DNA from: PALSA-1004 sp046715035
Lineage (GTDB): Bacteria > Pseudomonadota > Gammaproteobacteria > Burkholderiales > SG8-41
Assembly (NCBI GenBank): GCA_046715035.1
Contig: JBKJZR010000051.1
Span: forward strand, 1-18,847
Direction: 5' to 3'
Length of the DNA stretch: 18,847 bases
Below the pieces are notes generated by a model. It had not been told where the DNA came from. It searched no databases and worked only from the letters and a program-made list of their open reading frames with translations. Below are positions 1 through 7,373 of the stretch, piece after piece; the first letter of the stretch is position 1, and each line of letters opens with the position of its first letter. Both the position numbers and the translations under genes were made by a program.

Positions 1-581
1 CCGTGGATCTCGCAGATGTCGAATCCGGCGTCGAGGCTGCGCAGCGCCGCGATGCGCCACGCATCGAGGACGCGCTGAATCTCGCCGACCGACAGTTCGA
101 GCGGCGCCGGCGCGCCCGTGCGCGCCGGAATCGAACTGGGCGAGACGCCGCGCCAGGGCGCCATGCCGCGCTTCGCGTCGTCCTCGGTCAGTGGCGCGAA
201 GTTGGTCCATGGCGGCCCGCACGACGCCTTGCGCCCGGCGTGCCCGAGTTGAATCGCGGGAATCGCGCCCTGCCCGCGCAAAAAATCGTTGATGCGCCGG
301 TACATCGGCGTGCAGCGGTCGGCGTATATGCCCGCGCACCGATAGGTCTTGCGCGCGCGCTCCTCGACCGCGGTTTCCTCGCAGAAAATGATGCCGGCGC
401 CGCCCATCGCGAACTTGCCCAGGTGCACGAGATGCCAATCGGTCGGTCCGCCTTGCGCCGAGGAATACTGGCACATCGGCGACACCACGACACGATTGCG
501 CGCCTGCAGCGCGCGCAATGCGAGCGGCGTGAACAGCAGCGGCGCCGTGCCGCCGGCTTGCGCAGAAGTTACCGCCGCCAC
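1..581 (-). CDS. NADH:flavin oxidoreductase / Old Yellow Enzyme family, YqjM-like (3' end cut off by window edge)
   Basis: Partial FMN-dependent ene-reductase; 193 codons are visible and the gene runs off the left edge. Reading the minus strand from a GTG at 581 gives a protein with NRVVVSPMCQYSS near residues 29-41, HLVHLGKFAMGGAG at 50-63, and IQLGHAGRKAS near 110-120, ending in DICEIHG. The MCQYS cysteine/tyrosine pair and the HAGRK motif are typical of the YqjM ('thermophilic-like') subgroup of Old Yellow Enzymes, which reduce activated C=C bonds with NAD(P)H. The GTG lies one base after the stop codon of the aminotransferase, suggesting a shared transcript and coupled translation; no Shine-Dalgarno is evident and the frame stays open upstream, so the start is uncertain. 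The substrate cannot be told. Family assignment is strong, the exact start weak. Confidence 0.85.
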   Translation of the reverse strand, partial: MAAVTSAQAGGTAPLLFTPLALRALQARNRVVVSPMCQYSSAQGGPTDWHLVHLGKFAMGGAGIIFCEETAVEERARKTYRCAGIYADRCTPMYRRINDFLRGQGAIPAIQLGHAGRKASCGPPWTNFAPLTEDDAKRGMAPWRGVSPSSIPARTGAPAPLELSVGEIQRVLDAWRIAALRSLDAGFDICEIH

Positions 582-582
582 G

Positions 583-1782
583 CTAAACGAGAGCAGCGCA
601 GGCGCGCTGAACGCGCCGGCAGGCTTCCTGCAGGGTGGCAAGATCGGTCGCGATCGAAAGGCGCAGATACGGACTCAGGCCATACGCTTCGCCCTGGATG
701 CCCGCGACGCCGCTGTCGAGCATGTAGAGGGCGAAATCCTGCTCCGACGCGAGCTTGACCCCGGCCGGCGTGGTCTTGCCGAGCACGCCTGCGCAGCTGG
801 GAAATACGTAAAACGCGCCTTCCGGGCTGCGGCATGTCAGGCCGGGCGCCGCGTTGAGCATCGCCACGACGACGTCGCGGCGCTCCTGGAACTCGAGCGC
901 ACGCATCTTCACGTACTCCTGCGGGCCGGTCAGCGCCTCCACGGCGGCGGCCTGGCTGATCGAGCACGGGTTCGAAGTGCTTTGCGACTGCAGCTTGGCC
1001 ATGTTCTTGATCAGCGCGGCCGAGCCGCCGGCATAGCCGATGCGCCAGCCGGTCATCGCATAGGCCTTGGACACGCCATTGACGGTCAGTGTGCGCTCGT
1101 ACAGCTGCGGCTCCACCTGGGCGATGGTCGCGAACTCGCGGTCGTCGAACAGCAGGTGCTCGTAGATATCGTCGGTGAGTATCCATACGTGCGGGTGCCG
1201 CAGCAGGACTTCGGCGAGCCCCTTCAGCTCTTCGGCGCTGTAGACCGCGCCGCTGGGGTTGCACGGCGAATTGAGCATCAGCCACTTGGTGCGCGGCGTG
1301 ATCGCCGCCTCGAGTTGCGCCGGCGTGAGCTTGAAGCCGTTGTCCTCCCCGCACGCGATGGCGATCGGCGTGCCGTCCGCGACCAGCGCCATGTCGAGGT
1401 ACGAGACCCAGTAGGGCGCGGGGATCAGCACCTCGTCGCCCGGCGTGAGGGTCGCCATCATGGCGTTGAACACGATCTGTTTCGCGCCGTTGGCGACGGT
1501 AACCTGATCGCGCCCGTAAACGAGTCCGTTCTCGCGCTTGAATTTCGCGCGCACCGCTTCCTTCACCGCTTCGGTGCCGTCGACCGTCGTATACCGGGTT
1601 TCGTCGCGCGCCATCGCCTCGATGACCGCGCGCTTGACGTTGTCGGGCGTCGGAAAATCGGGCTCCCCGAGCGTGAGTCCGATGATGTCGCGGCCCTGAG
1701 CGCGCAGCTCGCGCACCTTCTGCGTAGCCGCGTTGCTCGGCGAGTGTTTGATGCGGGCAAGCCGCGGCGCGAAAAAGCTCAT
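583..1782 (-). CDS. Class I pyridoxal-phosphate aminotransferase (aspartate/aromatic aminotransferase type)
   Basis: A 399-residue fold-type I aminotransferase, full length for the family. Visible landmarks are LTLGEPDFPTPDNV (37-50), the phosphate-binding NGAKQ (98-102), PAPYWVSY (121-128), NSPCNPSG (171-178) with the cofactor-contacting Asn, TDDIYEHL (203-210) with Asp and Tyr, and SKAYAMTGWRIGY (238-250), where Lys239 should carry the PLP Schiff base. A C-terminal arginine within SPYLRLSIA probably binds the substrate carboxylate. The sequence fits the 1-gamma group of bacterial aspartate/prephenate aminotransferases, which swap amino groups between aspartate or aromatic amino acids and 2-oxo acids in the cytoplasm; the exact substrate is inferred only. 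It ends one base before the likely start of the ene-reductase, so the two look cotranscribed. No strong ribosome site is seen before the ATG. Confidence 0.93.
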   Translation of the reverse strand: MSFFAPRLARIKHSPSNAATQKVRELRAQGRDIIGLTLGEPDFPTPDNVKRAVIEAMARDETRYTTVDGTEAVKEAVRAKFKRENGLVYGRDQVTVANGAKQIVFNAMMATLTPGDEVLIPAPYWVSYLDMALVADGTPIAIACGEDNGFKLTPAQLEAAITPRTKWLMLNSPCNPSGAVYSAEELKGLAEVLLRHPHVWILTDDIYEHLLFDDREFATIAQVEPQLYERTLTVNGVSKAYAMTGWRIGYAGGSAALIKNMAKLQSQSTSNPCSISQAAAVEALTGPQEYVKMRALEFQERRDVVVAMLNAAPGLTCRSPEGAFYVFPSCAGVLGKTTPAGVKLASEQDFALYMLDSGVAGIQGEAYGLSPYLRLSIATDLATLQEACRRVQRACAALV

Positions 1783-1847
1783 GGATGAAATCCCGGTATG
1801 GAGTTGGTCCGCCCTGGTCCGCCCTATAGCGGTGTGGGGTTTCGTTC

Positions 1848-1869
1848 TGCCGGCGGCGCGGCGCCGGCA
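1848..1869. other. GC-rich hairpin between the first Bug receptor and the aminotransferase
   Basis: A 7-base inverted repeat (TGCCGGC at 1848-1854, GCCGGCA at 1863-1869) with an 8-base loop lies just downstream of the Bug receptor stop and upstream of the aminotransferase. No T-run follows on the minus strand, so it is at best a weak terminator or processing site. Just beside it the 10-mer TGGTCCGCCC is directly repeated at 1805-1824. Confidence 0.3.
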
Positions 1870-1894
1870 AGCCGCGCTGGTTTAGACCGGGGCG

Positions 1895-2854
1895 CTATTC
1901 GAGCTTGATGCCCTGCGCGCGGATGACTTTGCCCCATTTCGACGTTTCCGCCTTGTTGTACGCGACGAACTCTTCGGGTGTGCTGCCCACCGTCTCGATG
2001 CCCTGATTGAACAGTTTTTCCTTGACGTCGGAGGCGGCCAGCGCGCGCACGACGTCGCGGTTGAGCCGGGCGATGACGTCTTTCGGAGTGCCCGCCGGCG
2101 CGAACGCGGCGAAGCTCGTCGAAGACTCGAAGCCACTGAGCCCCGATTCGCTGATCGTCGGCAGCTCGGGCATCATCGCCGCGCGCCTGGCCGTGCTGGC
2201 CGCCAGGGGCCGCAGTTTGCCCGCCTTCGCAAACGGCAGCGCCGTGATGACATCGACGAACGACAGCATCGATTCGCCGCCGAGCAAGGCCTGCGCCGAA
2301 GGCCCACCTCCCTTGTACGGGACGTGCGTCATCCTGATGCCGGCCATCGACATCAGCAACTCGGTAGCCAGATGGCTGGTGCTGCCCGGACCCGCCGATG
2401 AAAACACCAGCTGGTCGGGGCGCGATTTGGCGAGCGCGATAAGCTCCTTTACGTTACGCACAGGGATCGACGGATGCACCGACAGGATCTGCGGGCTCAC
2501 CGCGAGCAGCGCGATCGGCGCGAACGACGTGTCGTTGTCGTATTGGAGTTTGTAAAGGTGCGGCGCGATCGCGAAGGTGCTGTTCGAGCCGAACAGCAGG
2601 GTGTAGCCGTCGGGCGGAGACTTCGCAACCTGGCCATGGCCGATGGTGCCCGTCGCGCCGGCGCGGTTGTCGATGATGAACTGCTGGCCCGTGTACTCGG
2701 TCAGCTTGGCAGCGAGGATGCGCCCGATCGAGTCAGTCGACCCCCCGGCCGCCCACGGCACGACGACCCGCACCGTCTTGCTCGGATACTCCTGCGCGGC
2801 GGCGCTGCCGCACAGACAGAACATGATAAAAATGGGCGCCAACCGGAGACGCAT
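1895..2854 (-). CDS. Bug/TctC-family periplasmic solute-binding receptor (first copy)
   Basis: A 319-residue secreted receptor of the tripartite tricarboxylate transporter type. The chosen ATG at 2854 is preceded by GTGAGG five bases upstream and yields a clean signal peptide (MRLRLAPIFIMFCLCGSAAA, cleavage before QEYPSK). The frame is open further upstream to 2953, but that would bury the signal peptide. Family landmarks: TVRVVVPWAAGGSTDSIGR just after the signal, FIIDNRAGATGTIG, KSPPDGYTLLFG, MTHVPYKGGGPS and a C-terminal TVGSTPEEF. These proteins bind carboxylates or other small polar ligands in the periplasm. No TctA/TctB membrane genes are beside it, as is usual for the many orphan Bug receptors of Burkholderiales, so the ligand is unknown. 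It diverges from the methanethiol-oxidase-like gene, with a 186-base shared upstream region. Confidence 0.93.
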   Translation of the reverse strand: MRLRLAPIFIMFCLCGSAAAQEYPSKTVRVVVPWAAGGSTDSIGRILAAKLTEYTGQQFIIDNRAGATGTIGHGQVAKSPPDGYTLLFGSNSTFAIAPHLYKLQYDNDTSFAPIALLAVSPQILSVHPSIPVRNVKELIALAKSRPDQLVFSSAGPGSTSHLATELLMSMAGIRMTHVPYKGGGPSAQALLGGESMLSFVDVITALPFAKAGKLRPLAASTARRAAMMPELPTISESGLSGFESSTSFAAFAPAGTPKDVIARLNRDVVRALAASDVKEKLFNQGIETVGSTPEEFVAYNKAETSKWGKVIRAQGIKLE

Positions 2855-3040
2855 CGCAACCTCACGCGAATAAATGATAGCCACTGATCCAGGAGCAGGC
2901 CCAATTCTATGCGCGCCGGCGCCAAATACAAAACTGCTGTACGGCCGCCGCACGCCGGCGTAACATGCTCACAGGCCATGAGCGGATCAGGGGCCGGCGG
3001 GGGTATGCCGGGACGCATGGACGAATCAAGGGAGGACACC

Positions 3041-4345
3041 ATGAAGCGACCATACTGGCTGGGCATCTGCGCACTGAGTCTGGCAATCGTGACGGGCGCG
3101 GCGCACCCCGACGAGACGTGCAATTCGCCGTATATCTCCAAGCTCATCAAGGGCCAGGAGGACTACGTCTATGTGTGGACACTGGGCGTAGCCGGCCTCG
3201 GTGACGGCTTCGACAAGCTCGTCACCGTCGACGTCAATCCCAAGTCCAAGACTTACGGCAAAGTGCTCCACAGCACTTCCGTAGGTGCGCGCGTCGAAGC
3301 GCATCACATGGGGTTTACCGACGACCGGCGTCATATCTGGGCAGGGGGCCTCGCCGACAACCGCATCTGGGTGTTCGACATCGCCACCAACCCCGCCAAG
3401 CCCAGCATCGTCAGCACCGTCGCTGATCTCGGCGAAAAAAGCGGCTATCTCGGCCCGCACACGTACTACGCCCTGCCCGGGCGGATGCTGGTGCAGGCGC
3501 TTTCCAACACTAAAGATAAAGGGGGAGTCACCGGCATCGCGGTCTACAACAACAAGGGCGAATTCATTGCATCGTACCCGATGCCCACGACCGGCGGCGG
3601 CGATGGCTACGGTTACGACCTGGCGGTTAATCCGCGCAAGAACGTCCTGCTGACCTCGAGCTTCACGGGCCATGCCAACTACATGCGGCCGCTCGGCGAT
3701 CTGATCGCCGACAAAGAGGCGATGAAGAACTTCGGCAACACCATGGTGCTGTGGGACCTCAAGGCGATGCAGCCGAAGCAGACCTTCAGCGTCCCGGGGG
3801 CGCCGCTCGAGATCCGCTGGTCGCTGAAGCCGGGCGACAACTGGGCGATCACCGCCACGGCGCTGACGTCGAAGCTGTGGCTGATCAAGCAGGATGGCAA
3901 GAGCACGTGGCAGGCCAAAGAGGTTGGCACGATCGGCGACCCGGCGAAGATCCCGCTGCCCGTCGACATCAGCATCACCCGCGACGGCAAGGGCCTGTGG
4001 GTCAATACGTTCATGGACGGCAAGACGCGTTATTTCGATCTGTCGAATCCGGAGGCGCCCAAGCAGACGTACGAAAAGGTCACGGGCCGGCAGGTCAACA
4101 TGGTCTCGCAGAGCTGGGACGGCAAGCGCCTGTATATCACCTCGTCGCTGCTCGCCAACTGGGACAAGAGCGGGGCGGACAACGAGCAGTTCCTGCGCGG
4201 ATTCAGCTGGGACGGCAAAGACCTCAAGAAGACGTTCGAGGTCGATTTCACCCAAGAGAAGCTCGGCCGCGCGCATCACATGAAGCTCGGTTCCAAGGCG
4301 CTGCGCACGGCATCCGCGAGCGCCGTGCGTGTAGCGATGCGCTGA
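3041..4345 (+). CDS. mtoX: Exported SBP56/SELENBP1-family protein, probable copper-dependent methanethiol oxidase
   Basis: A 434-residue beta-propeller protein of the selenium-binding protein 56 family, whose members oxidise methanethiol to formaldehyde, hydrogen sulfide and peroxide. GGAGG five bases before the ATG fixes the start; a signal peptide follows (hydrophobic to about residue 20), so it should act in the periplasm. Family blocks in order: KLVTVDVNPKSKTYGKVLH (59-77), EAHHMGF (86-92), LGPHTYY (137-143), GYDLAVNPRKNVLLTSSF, VPGAPLEIRWSLKPG, VDISITRDGKGLWVNTF, SWDGKRLYITSSLLANWDK and RAHHMKLG. His88, His89, His140 and His412/413 match the histidines proposed as the metal site in the family. 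The Cys-rich CSSC segment of animal SELENBP1 is absent; beyond the signal the only cysteine is Cys27. The next gene, 9 bases on, is a SCO-like copper protein, supporting copper use. Family is certain, enzymatic role inferred. Confidence 0.88.
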   Translation: MKRPYWLGICALSLAIVTGAAHPDETCNSPYISKLIKGQEDYVYVWTLGVAGLGDGFDKLVTVDVNPKSKTYGKVLHSTSVGARVEAHHMGFTDDRRHIWAGGLADNRIWVFDIATNPAKPSIVSTVADLGEKSGYLGPHTYYALPGRMLVQALSNTKDKGGVTGIAVYNNKGEFIASYPMPTTGGGDGYGYDLAVNPRKNVLLTSSFTGHANYMRPLGDLIADKEAMKNFGNTMVLWDLKAMQPKQTFSVPGAPLEIRWSLKPGDNWAITATALTSKLWLIKQDGKSTWQAKEVGTIGDPAKIPLPVDISITRDGKGLWVNTFMDGKTRYFDLSNPEAPKQTYEKVTGRQVNMVSQSWDGKRLYITSSLLANWDKSGADNEQFLRGFSWDGKDLKKTFEVDFTQEKLGRAHHMKLGSKALRTASASAVRVAMR

Positions 4346-4354
4346 TCGCGGCGC

Positions 4355-5080
4355 ATGGCGCGCACAAAGCAGAGACCCAAAAAAGCAGCGCCCTGGATTC
4401 GCGCACTCACGTGCGCAGCCGCACTCGCCTTCGTCCATCCGGCGGCGTCCCATGAAGCCGCGCCGATTCCGCCGCTCGACTACGAGCCGCCTGCGCCGGG
4501 CAGCTACCGGCTGCAGCGCATCATGGCGGCGCCGCATGGCACGGTCGTGGACCTGGACGGTCGCAACCGGCCGTTGTCGCACTATCTGCGCGAGCGCATC
4601 ACGCTGCTGGGTTTCATCTATACCACCTGCGTCGATCCTGACGGCTGTCCGCTCGCCTATCGGGTGTTCGACGAGCTCAAGGGCAACATCTCCGGTAACC
4701 CTGCGCTCGCCGGCAAGGTGCGACTGGTGACCCTGAGCTTCGACCCCGCACGCGACACGCACATCGTCATGCGGCGCTACGCCGGCAGCCGCGTGACCGG
4801 CGAGAACGGCGGACTGCCGTGGTACTTTCTCACGACACGCTCGGCGCGCGAGCTCATGCCGCTCGTGGAAGGATTTGGTCAGGACGTGCGCTACGCCGTC
4901 GACCGCGCTAATGGACAAGTGCGGCGCGAGCTCTCCCATGTGCTCAAAGTATTCCTGATCGACCGCACCGGTGCCGTGCGCGAAATCTACACCTCCGCCT
5001 TCCTGCATCCGCAGGTGGTGCTCAACGATATCGCCACGTTGCTGATGGAGGACGGCGCGGTCCCGGCGACGGCGCGCTGA
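4355..5080 (+). CDS. SCO1/SenC-family exported copper-binding protein (likely metallochaperone for the upstream oxidase)
   Basis: A 241-residue thioredoxin-fold SCO/SenC protein. The N-terminus has basic residues, then a hydrophobic stretch (about 17-31) ending in AASHEAAP, an export signal or membrane anchor. The core has ITLLGFIYTTCVDPDGCPLAY (82-102), KVRLVTLSFDPARDT (121-135) and ELSHVLKVFLIDRTGAVRE (192-210). Cys92, Cys98 and His195 occupy the places of the Cu-binding Cys/Cys/His triad, but the cysteines are five residues apart instead of the usual three (CX5C). SCO proteins deliver copper to, or reduce disulfides in, periplasmic copper enzymes. The 9-base gap to the SBP56 gene suggests one operon and a role in loading that enzyme. 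The gene has only a weak ribosome site; it ends 16 bases from the convergent deacetylase gene. Confidence 0.9.
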   Translation: MARTKQRPKKAAPWIRALTCAAALAFVHPAASHEAAPIPPLDYEPPAPGSYRLQRIMAAPHGTVVDLDGRNRPLSHYLRERITLLGFIYTTCVDPDGCPLAYRVFDELKGNISGNPALAGKVRLVTLSFDPARDTHIVMRRYAGSRVTGENGGLPWYFLTTRSARELMPLVEGFGQDVRYAVDRANGQVRRELSHVLKVFLIDRTGAVREIYTSAFLHPQVVLNDIATLLMEDGAVPATAR

Positions 5081-5096
5081 CCGGCAGTCCAGGCGA

Positions 5097-5999
5097 TCAC
5101 GAGCCGGGAACGGTTCCGGCCGGCAGCTGATGGCAATAGTCGGCGATCTCGCCCGGCGTGCACCACCAGACGCGATCCTTCTGCGGGTGTTCGACGCAGT
5201 GCCGCAACACCTGGCGCAGGCCGCGCAGCCGGAAGGGCTGGCCGAACACGTACGGATGAATGGAGATGTTGCACACCAGCGGCTGCTGCGCGCACTGCTC
5301 GACCATTTCGTCGAACTGGTCGACCACCATGTCGCAAAATTCCCGCGCCGTGTGCTGGCGATGCACGACCGCCGGCGAGTCGTTGATCTCCACCGGATAC
5401 GGCACCGACAGGAGCGGCCCCGAGCGGGTGCGCAGCCAGATCGGCTGATCGTCGCAGGGCCAGTCCATGACGTATGTATAGCCGGCCTCCTTGAGCAGAT
5501 CGGGCGTAGTCGAATTCTCGTAAGCGCCTGCCCCCATCCAGCCGCGCGGCGCCCGGCCTTCGTGGCGCGTGAAAGTCTCGGTCACTTCCCTGATCACGCG
5601 CGCTTCGTCGGCCTCCCAACGGAAATCATGCAGGTTCTCCGAATTGGTCCGGCCATGGGCGACGATTTCATCGCCGCGCCGGCGGATGGCTTCGAAGATC
5701 TGCGGCGCGTAGTCGTACAACAGGCTGTTGGTGTTGTGCGCCGCCGGCAGCTTGAGTTCGTCGAACAGGTCGAAGAACCGCCAGATCCCGATGCGGTTGC
5801 CGTAGTCGCGCCACGAATAGTTACGCTGCGTCTGCGGTTCGCCGTGCTTCGCGTTGTCGTGGCCGCGTCCCTTGCCGAAAGCGAAGCATTCGACGTTGGT
5901 GGTGATGCAAAAAGCGAGCCGCTTGCCGCCGGGCCAATCGTACGTTTTGCGCCCGGCGATCGGCGAGTAGTCGTAGCGGTTATGGTGCGGCAGAATCAT
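5097..5999 (-). CDS. Polysaccharide deacetylase family protein, PuuE/allantoinase-like subgroup
   Basis: A 300-residue NodB-fold protein without a signal peptide, so probably cytoplasmic. It opens with RYDYSPIAGRKTYDWPGGKRLAF, a pattern like that of PuuE-type allantoinases and related amidohydrolases, then DYGNRIGIWRFFDLFDEL (65-82), GDEIVAHGRTNSE (109-121), GWMGAGAYENSTTPDLLKEAGY (153-174) and CNISIHPYVFGQP near 243-255. The histidine of VAHG and the downstream HPYVFG histidine are plausible metal or catalytic residues; the classic TFDDG motif of peptidoglycan deacetylases is replaced by TTNVE, as expected for the PuuE-like subgroup. The true substrate is unknown. The start ATG has no Shine-Dalgarno; the heptamer repeat array begins only five bases upstream. 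It is convergent with the SCO gene and follows a Bug receptor on the same strand. Confidence 0.87.
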   Translation of the reverse strand: MILPHHNRYDYSPIAGRKTYDWPGGKRLAFCITTNVECFAFGKGRGHDNAKHGEPQTQRNYSWRDYGNRIGIWRFFDLFDELKLPAAHNTNSLLYDYAPQIFEAIRRRGDEIVAHGRTNSENLHDFRWEADEARVIREVTETFTRHEGRAPRGWMGAGAYENSTTPDLLKEAGYTYVMDWPCDDQPIWLRTRSGPLLSVPYPVEINDSPAVVHRQHTAREFCDMVVDQFDEMVEQCAQQPLVCNISIHPYVFGQPFRLRGLRQVLRHCVEHPQKDRVWWCTPGEIADYCHQLPAGTVPGS

Positions 6000-6003
6000 T
6001 GAG

Positions 6004-6038
6004 GATTGGGGATTGGGGATTTAGGATTGGGGATTGGG
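6004..6038. repeat. Tandem 7-base repeat GATTGGG, five units
   Basis: Five head-to-tail heptamers, four identical (GATTGGG) and the third a variant (GATTTAG). The array begins five bases upstream of the deacetylase start codon and is AT-richer than its surroundings. Because the period is not a multiple of three, it reads as a repeat in every frame; the predicted peptides in it are artefacts. Confidence 0.9.
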
Positions 6039-6070
6039 TTTTCGCGTCGCTTTCCATTCTATCTTTGCTC

Positions 6071-6112
6071 GATCCTCGATCCTCGATCCTCGATCCTCGA
6101 TCCTCGATCCTG
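6071..6112. repeat. Tandem 7-base repeat GATCCTC, six units
   Basis: Five perfect GATCCTC units plus a last GATCCTG, ending four bases before the stop of the second Bug receptor. Together with the neighbouring GATTGGG array it accounts for most of the 116-base gap between the two genes. The unit differs from that of the neighbour but the period is the same. Confidence 0.92.
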
Positions 6113-6115
6113 CCC

Positions 6116-7087
6116 TCAATCGATGCGAGCGCCTGCCGCGCGCACGGCTTTGCCGAGTTTGTCGATCTCGGCATTGATGTGTGCAGCAAACTCCGCCGGC
6201 GTGTTACTGAGCGGATCGACGCCGAGATTGGCGTAGACGGTTTTCACGTCCGGCGCATTGACAGCCCTGACGAGCTCGCCATTCAGCCGGCTGACGATCG
6301 ATGCAGGCAGTCCCGCGGGGCCGAGGATGCCGCTGTAAAGGACGATCTCGAAGCCCTTGAGTCCGGCCTCGCTGAGCGTGGGGACGTCGGGCACCGCGGA
6401 ATTACGCTTCGGCGTCGTGACGGCGAGCGCGCGTAATCGTCCGGCCTGGACGTTGGTGACCGCCGGCGGCATGGTCGAAAACACGAGCGCCACTTCCCCG
6501 CCGAGCAGCGCCTGCACTGCCGGTGCACTGCCCTTGTACGGAACATGAATCATGTCCACACCCGCCATGGTTTTGAACGTTTCACCGGACAGATGCAGGA
6601 TCGTCCCGTTGCCGGACGACGCATAAGGAATCTGCGCCGGCCTCGACTTCGCGAGCGCGATCAGTTCCTTGACCGACTTGACCGGCAGCGACGGATGCAC
6701 GACGAGCATCAGCGGGCTCGACCCCACCAGGGTGATCGGCGTGAAGTCCCTGACGGTGTCGTATGGCAGCTTCTTGTAGAGGCTCGCGTTGATCGCGTGC
6801 GTCGTGATGTCCTGCAGGAACAGCGTGTAGCCATCGGGCGCAGATTTGGCGACGTGGTCGGAGGCGATCGTCGTGCCGGCGCCCGCGCGGTTTTCGATCA
6901 CCACCTGCTGCCCGAGCTGCGCGGAAAGCCTCGCGCCGAGCGCGCGGCCCAGCACGTCTGAAATCCCGCCGGGCGGGAAGCCGAGCACCATGCGCACCGG
7001 TTTGGCCGGGTAATCGGGCTGTGCAAAGGCGCTCCCCGCAATCAATCCGCTCGCAACAGAAACCAAAATTACGCTCATCGATCGCAT
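6116..7087 (-). CDS. Bug/TctC-family periplasmic solute-binding receptor (second copy)
   Basis: A 323-residue exported receptor of the tripartite tricarboxylate transporter family, a paralogue of the one at 1895-2854. The ATG at 7087 has GGAG five bases upstream and gives a typical signal peptide (MRSMSVILVSVASGLIAGSAFA, cleavage before QPDYPAKP); the open frame further upstream lies in repeat DNA and is not coding. Landmarks: PVRMVLGFPPGGISDVLGR, VVIENRAGAGTTIASD, KSAPDGYTLFLQD, MIHVPYKGSAPAVQALLGG and DPLSNTPAEF near the C-terminus. It binds a small, probably carboxylated ligand in the periplasm; no transporter membrane genes are adjacent. Its stop codon touches the GATCCTC array. The deacetylase-like gene downstream could share its transcript, but the two repeat arrays lie between them. 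Confidence 0.93.
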   Translation of the reverse strand: MRSMSVILVSVASGLIAGSAFAQPDYPAKPVRMVLGFPPGGISDVLGRALGARLSAQLGQQVVIENRAGAGTTIASDHVAKSAPDGYTLFLQDITTHAINASLYKKLPYDTVRDFTPITLVGSSPLMLVVHPSLPVKSVKELIALAKSRPAQIPYASSGNGTILHLSGETFKTMAGVDMIHVPYKGSAPAVQALLGGEVALVFSTMPPAVTNVQAGRLRALAVTTPKRNSAVPDVPTLSEAGLKGFEIVLYSGILGPAGLPASIVSRLNGELVRAVNAPDVKTVYANLGVDPLSNTPAEFAAHINAEIDKLGKAVRAAGARID

Positions 7088-7373
7088 GCTCACTCCGGAT
7101 ATCCAGCTGCCTGACGCAAAAAATCGGCACTCCTGCGGCAACAGCGGTTTTACATCATCGTATGTTCCTGGATTCCAGCCCCGGCTTAGTGCCTGCCGGG
7201 GCAGGTCGTCACGCGCTGGAATGACGATGATACGGAAGGAAGCATCGCTTCGCTCGTCATCCCAGCGCACACTGGGATCCAGTGTTTTTCACCGATTCCC
7301 AAGTTCCTGGATTCCTGTTTGGGCGCTCCACGGATGAGAAGGGGAGCCGCGCAATGGCGAACGCCCACGCAGA
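7088..7373. other. Intergenic stretch before the second Bug receptor, mostly repeat DNA
   Basis: This 286-base gap between the quinone oxidoreductase stop and the Bug receptor start holds the ribosome site of the receptor and one copy of the composite palindromic repeat (7167-7285). No credible gene is seen on either strand. The segment CCTGGATTCCTG near 7313 looks like a further fragment of the same repeat. Confidence 0.6.
7167..7285 (+). repeat. Composite palindromic dispersed repeat, copy 1
   Basis: The left element (7167-7229) runs from CTGGATTCCAGCCCCGGC to GCGCTGGAATGACGAT. It is bounded by complementary ends (ATTCCAGC and GCTGGAAT) with an inner CCCCGGC/GCCGGGG pair. About 30 bases further is a second hairpin, ATCCCAG (7259-7265) with CTGGGAT (7272-7278), preceded by CGTC and followed by CCAGTG. 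The same two-part arrangement recurs in the opposite direction at 17249-17351. It resembles the REP/BIME type of extragenic palindromes; it contains no gene and is probably transposase-dependent in trans, which is an inference. Confidence 0.8.

Noticed and set aside
349..1788. A 479-codon open frame on the plus strand opposite the aminotransferase
   Set aside because: It is low-complexity Arg/Ala/Gly-rich translation antisense to a clear aminotransferase gene, a usual artefact in GC-rich DNA.
3026..5008. A 660-codon minus-strand open frame across the oxidase and SCO genes
   Set aside because: It is antisense to two genes with strong family matches and itself resembles no protein family.
5980..6436. 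Short frames over the heptamer arrays giving repeating peptides
   Set aside because: The 7-base period produces repeat peptides in every frame; there is no ribosome site or family.
7167..7285. A CRISPR array made from the palindromic repeats
   Set aside because: Only two non-identical units per locus, without regular spacers, and no cas genes in the window.
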